From assembly GCF_965660005.1 (NCBI RefSeq), contig NZ_CBFHYF010000002.1, positions 52,546-116,545 on the forward strand: a DNA stretch of 64,000 nt, written 5' to 3'. Source of the DNA: Porticoccus sp965660005. Lineage in GTDB: Bacteria > Pseudomonadota > Gammaproteobacteria > Pseudomonadales > Porticoccaceae. The notes beneath the pieces are model-generated. The model searched no databases, had not been told where the DNA came from, and saw only the letters and a list, made by a program, of their open reading frames with translations. The position numbers and the translations under genes were made by a program. Each line of letters begins with the position of its first letter. The stretch's first letter is position 1. Shown here in pieces: positions 63,344-64,000 of the stretch.

Positions 63344-64000
63344 GTGAATACAATATTACTTGAAGAGATATCCTGTACGTTGGATAAAGGGTTGATCAGG
63401 GTGAGCTGTTCAGTAAATGCTGTTGGTCTCCCCGGTACATTATGGTTTGAAGTTAAGGGGTTGAGCGAGCATGACAGCCTGACGCTTAGTTACAATTGGG
63501 CAGTGGTGGCTCTTCTTTTTCCTGCCATGCAGCGCGGCGATAATATTATTGTAAAGGGCTGTCTTTCTAAAAGGTTACTTGCAAACATCAACAATGATCT
63601 GCAGTTATTGTTACAAGTTTTTCAGCCATCCCTGAGAAAAATTCAAGTTAAGTCTGATGCTGTAAGCAAAGAAAAAACATTGACCGCAGGTCGTGTTGGT
63701 ACGGGGTTTTCTGCCGGTGTTGACAGCTTTGCAACTTTGCAGCATTTCTCAGAGGAAAATGCATCCACTAGCATTCAGGTAACCGACATTTGTACATTCA
63801 ATGTGGGTGCTATGGGAAGATATGAAAATCCTGATGTCGAGGCCGTATACGACAATTATTGCAAGAGGACCGTCAGATATGCAGACGTATCAGGTAAAAA
63901 TGCAATATGTATAAATTCTAATATAGACTCGTTTTATCGCGGCCTGAATTTTCAAAAAACGCATACGTTCAGAAATATATCAGCCGCACTCGTTCTGGAA
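63344..64000 (+). CDS. PP-loop-like protein of unknown function, 5' part (truncated by window end)
   Basis: Open from GTG 63344 to the end of the window, 219 codons, no stop. The start MNTILLEEISCTLD is not well supported by a ribosome site. The clearest feature is VGTGFSAGVDSFATLQHF near residue 120, resembling the SGGxDS pyrophosphate loop of adenine-hydrolase ligases and sulfur-transfer enzymes, preceded by a beta-rich N-terminal domain. AT-rich like the sulfotransferases. Possibly an amidotransferase or ligase for a surface sugar; I do not recognise the family. Confidence 0.7.
   Translation, partial: MNTILLEEISCTLDKGLIRVSCSVNAVGLPGTLWFEVKGLSEHDSLTLSYNWAVVALLFPAMQRGDNIIVKGCLSKRLLANINNDLQLLLQVFQPSLRKIQVKSDAVSKEKTLTAGRVGTGFSAGVDSFATLQHFSEENASTSIQVTDICTFNVGAMGRYENPDVEAVYDNYCKRTVRYADVSGKNAICINSNIDSFYRGLNFQKTHTFRNISAALVLE

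Overview
The window is chromosomal DNA of a gammaproteobacterium. Several blocks follow the gene order I know from Pseudomonas: trpGDC-crp/vfr-osmC-coq7; dsbD-aroQ-accB-accC-prmA-(zinc-ribbon gene)-dusB-fis-purH-purD; rppH-ptsP-lgt-thyA-folA; and glnE-ilvE-waaF-waaC-waaG-waaP-kinases-carbamoyltransferase. Other features are not typical of Pseudomonas: a LysR gene sits between osmC and coq7, and there is a TonB2-type energising operon of the kind found in Vibrio and other marine gammaproteobacteria. A marine, non-Pseudomonas gammaproteobacterium (Cellvibrionales/Alteromonadales-like) fits best, but this is inference. The sequence is a draft: 99 Ns interrupt a hexanucleotide repeat at 11680-11778.

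Layout. 1-1990: tryptophan genes (end of trpG, trpD, trpC). 2117-6550: Crp/Vfr, an OsmC protein, a 545-bp gap holding two probable tandem small RNA genes on the minus strand, a LysR regulator, coq7 and a metallo-beta-lactamase-fold hydrolase. 6569-15449 (all minus): purD, purH, fis, dusB, the repeat-containing zinc-ribbon membrane protein, prmA, accC, accB, aroQ. 15722-19249: dsbD, a periplasmic copper chaperone and a frameshifted DUF2333 gene. 19304-28488: a c-di-GMP phosphodiesterase with a degenerate cyclase domain, a PfkB kinase, PBP1b (mrcB), a lipoprotein, a DUF1631 protein and a PilZ-like protein. 28482-30964: rRNA modification enzymes (rsmC-like, rsuA) and a HAD phosphatase. 31097-36975: rppH-ptsP, a TANGO2-like protein, lgt-thyA-folA.

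37020-42177: a Fur-box-preceded operon DUF3450-TtpC-like-ExbB-ExbD-TonB-TPR, probably for iron uptake. 42250-46948: ilvD, argA, argE and a small conserved protein (minus). 47173-52917: a GspE/PilB-type ATPase, glnE, ilvE.

52941-64000: the lipopolysaccharide core locus. Two heptosyltransferases and a glycosyltransferase build the inner core. WaaP and three further kinase-fold proteins (one with two kinase domains) would phosphorylate it, and a NodU-type carbamoyltransferase would carbamoylate it. The genes overlap or abut and form one long operon. After 61642 the sequence becomes AT-rich and carries two sulfotransferases and a truncated PP-loop-like protein, which looks like a strain-variable surface-polysaccharide region acquired by transfer.

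No tRNA, rRNA, CRISPR array or intact insertion sequence was seen. The observations most worth following are the paired small RNAs at 3430-3875, the (Gln-Glu)n repeat tract, the core-kinase cluster, and the AT-rich tail with its mosaic sulfotransferase and unrecognised PP-loop protein.
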